Positions 61,839-64,000 of a stretch of DNA of 64,000 bases are shown piece by piece. Location: positions 496,001-560,000 of the forward strand of contig JADDMT010000001.1 of the NCBI GenBank assembly GCA_021401465.1. Direction: 5' to 3'. The notes beneath the pieces are model-generated. The model was not told where the DNA came from. It saw only the letters and a program-made list of their open reading frames with translations, and did not search any database. Every line of letters begins with the position of its first letter. The first letter of the stretch is position 1. Made by a program: the position numbers and the translations under genes. The stretch comes from Teratosphaeria epicoccoides (lineage: Eukaryota; Ascomycota; Dothideomycetes; Mycosphaerellales; Teratosphaeriaceae).

Positions 61839-62406
61839 ATGGCAACCATCAGAACTCCCTCCGCCTCCTTCCTCGCCGCCTTCCTGCCAGTGGCTCACGC
61901 GACGCTCTTTCCGGCCACCACCTCCACACCGATTGTCCGACGAATACCACTCCTCCACCAACTACGATCTAGTCCACTTCTACCCGCCGCGCTCCTTCCA
62001 ATTCCATCATTACTGGGACAACTATGGGAAGGAATCCTCAGGGCGGTACCCAAGAAGAAGACGTCGCACATGAAGAAGCGGCATCGGCAGATGGCAGGCA
62101 AAGCACTGAAGGACGTGACGGCATTGAACAAGTGCAGTGCATGCGGGCGGACGAAGAGAGCGCACGTGCTGTGTCCGCATTGTGTGCAGAGTGCGTGCTC
62201 TCACCGCCAGGTCTTGGAGAAAGCGCGATTGCTGACAGGCTACGGCAGGCATCAAACGCTGGTTCGGGACGGGTTTTGCGTCCGGGGAAGAATTGGAAGC
62301 CAAGAAGGACGAGAAGTACGAGAAGTGGGCTGAGGAGCGGAGACTATTGGGGCTACCAAAAAAGACGAGGGAAGAGTTGGAGAAGGAGCGGAAAGCCATC
62401 ATCTAA
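61839..62406 (+). CDS. MRPL32: Mitochondrial ribosomal protein bL32m
   Basis: Exons 61839-62190 and 62249-62406 (58-nt intron, GTGCGT donor, GCTGAC branch, GCAG acceptor) give 169 aa. The first 70 or so residues are a basic, hydroxylated mitochondrial presequence and spacer. The mature part begins AVPKKKTSHMKKRHRQMAGK, the bL32 signature, followed by a zinc ribbon CSACGRTKRAHVLCPHC with cysteines at 99, 102, 112 and 115. After the intron come IKRWFGTGFASG and a charged C-terminal helix. In yeast, Mrpl32 is matured by the m-AAA protease as a step in mitoribosome assembly. Intron retention would add an unrelated tail, so the spliced form is preferred. Confidence 0.93.
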
Positions 62407-64000
62407 TGCGAAAGGACGGTTTGCTTATATCAAGTTCTGAGTGAATCCTGCACAGTTATCGCGATTGAGTGTACAGCATATAGCCAGAGGACGATCGGCC
62501 TACAGTGGGCCAGAACACGAACAGCAGATGCAAAATGCGACTGGAGTGGAGATCTGACATGTTGAGGCTTTTATGGTCTGCTCTAAAATTTTCTCGTCTC
62601 CTTCTGCATTCATGAGAATGTGGGCACGAGTCGATCGGCGTATCTCAAACCTCCTTACCTGAGCACTCAATCGCTGAGTCTTACCATAGACGACACCACG
62701 CGCGCAGCAAACACCCAGCATCTCCCCCTTGCCGCTGTCTCTCGCCCGCATCATGACGGGCCAGGGACATTGCCTGAGCACCACAAGCACGTCTGCCTCC
62801 CTCGTGGTCTTGGGACCTAGAAGAAGAAGAAGCGTCGCTGCAAGCATGCATTGCAGCTCGCCTGCCTTCATTTCGCGGCACCCTCTGTGCGCTTGTCCAA
62901 GGCCTCGCCGGCAGCAAGCATGAAGTTGAGTTCGCACGGCTTGGGCGACAAGGCATTCTGTCTGGCGATGGAGTCCGTAAACTGTGGAATTTGCCAGGTC
63001 AAGCGGTGGCGGGCAGTCGCTCGGAATTGCGACCGGCGCTGAAAGTTTCCGAGACGGCATTGATGTCTTTGATGCTGGTCTGGAAGTGAGAATCAAGTTT
63101 CCCCAAAAAGGTAAGGTGAATCGTCTCGTGCCACTCGTGGATGTGGTTGCGCATCATACCCCTAGTCATGACAGCTGATACGCGCTGGACACTGCCGACA
63201 GTAGCTCATTCTGCCAGAAGTATGTCCGAATCATGCCCGAAAAAGGCGCTCGTATTCTGAACTGCTCCATTTCTGATCCATAACTTTGCCAGGCCCTTCA
63301 GGCGGTACATACTGCCTTCGGTATCTGCACTGATCATCTTGTTAGCAGGACTGTAGAAGCCGGTGAGTCCTGTTGGCGTAAATTCATCGAGTGCGCGCTT
63401 CGCCATTCTCCGTGAGATATCTGATGGCGTCTCTGTATACTAGCAGACTGCCAAATATCTTTCTGATAAGAGTGCGCCCCTGACAAGATACCCAGCATGC
63501 CATAGACTTTGTCTTTTGGGCGAGTGGAGGTGAAAGCCGAGGTGCTACCTTGAAATTAAGAGGCAAATGTGCTGAGGAAGTTTTCTCCAACGCTGGATCG
63601 GATTGCCGCCTTGTACCATAAGTAAGCCACTGGGTCAATAATCTTGTCGAACCCGATGGCAGATGAAAGGAATAGGCATTTATGCTTCTGCCAAACGCCA
63701 TCGTCCAAAATTTCGCTCGGTGGGCTAATCTGGTCTCCACAATAGCAAAAACGTTTCGCAGGTAGGACAGCTTATTGAATGATCCATATTCTGCTGAGCC
63801 GTGGCCGTGAGTGGAAGTCAAAGAGCGGGTTGGTCTCGAATCTGACGCCAAGTGGAGTTGGCTTTCCTGTCTTGTGCTTCACGTCTGATGTCCTTCAATA
63901 TCAGCTTAGTAAGTTCAGGATCCCTTCGCGAGTCCTGTCTGGCATCATCTTCGCCCGAATAGACCAGGTTGTGCAGACCATGACAATGGACATCATCCAT
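62407..64000. other. Unresolved right edge
   Basis: About 1.6 kb with open frames mainly on the minus strand. The stretches at 63206-63406 (AKRALDEFTPTGLTGFYSPA) and 63384-63851 (IRKIFGSLLVYRDAIRYLTE) read like real protein in neighbouring frames, and another lies at 63818-64000. They may be exons of one minus-strand gene that starts beyond the window, but I recognise no family and could not place introns. Confidence 0.3.

Overview
This window is nuclear DNA from a filamentous ascomycete. Protein-coding genes are compact, carry short GT-AG introns of about 49-120 nt with CTGAC/CTAAC-type branch points, and belong to typical Pezizomycotina families (DUF3712, DUF1761, GH76, GT32 Och1-like, septin AspD/Cdc10, Stf2-like, PRELI). 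Two long, mutually similar introns in one gene look like introner-like elements. These are best known from Dothideomycetes, so I infer a dothideomycete, but no marker here fixes the order or genus. About 34 protein genes, one tRNA gene and two transporter pseudogenes can be supported.

Layout. 0-9 kb: PAM16 (mitochondrial import), a Pex24/Pex30-type peroxin, a transposase-derived HTH protein, a Pab2-like RNA-binding protein and mitochondrial glycerol-3-phosphate dehydrogenase. 9-13 kb: a truncated MFS pseudogene and a gene-poor stretch. 13-28 kb: an SCPx thiolase, an ATX1 copper chaperone, an ACS-type MFS permease, a ThiY/THI5-like protein, an Stf2-like protein, a PRELI protein, a coiled-coil protein, a short-chain dehydrogenase and a GPI-anchored Cys-rich protein. 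29-43 kb: a GH76 mannanase, a large uncharacterised protein, a decayed MFS transporter next to a (TC)35 tract, SKI8/REC14, a P-loop kinase, a DUF1761 protein and two uncharacterised proteins. 43-57 kb: MLH3, then a run of secretory or membrane proteins (type II membrane protein, acyltransferase-3, GT32 mannosyltransferase, DUF3712 protein). 57-64 kb: an AhpD-like protein, a tRNA-Phe gene, septin CDC10, mitoribosomal bL32m and an unresolved edge.

Genes are mostly unlinked housekeeping functions. The functional groupings I can see are mitochondrial (PAM16, GUT2, PRELI, Stf2-like, MRPL32), peroxisomal or lipid (peroxin, SCPx) and cell surface or glycan (GPI protein, GH76, AT3, GT32, DUF3712).

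Two observations stand out. First, the tRNA-Phe(GAA) gene at 58373-58532 folds into a perfect 73-nt cloverleaf only if two inserts are removed. One is a conventional anticodon-loop intron. The other is a 57-nt insert in the T arm with all hallmarks of a spliceosomal intron (GTATGT, GCTGAC, GCAG), placed so that the Pol III B box survives. Second, introns 2 and 3 of the DUF3712 gene are copies of one roughly 205-212-nt introner-like element, with possible relatives elsewhere in the window. Several genes also carry introns exactly at or inside the start codon.
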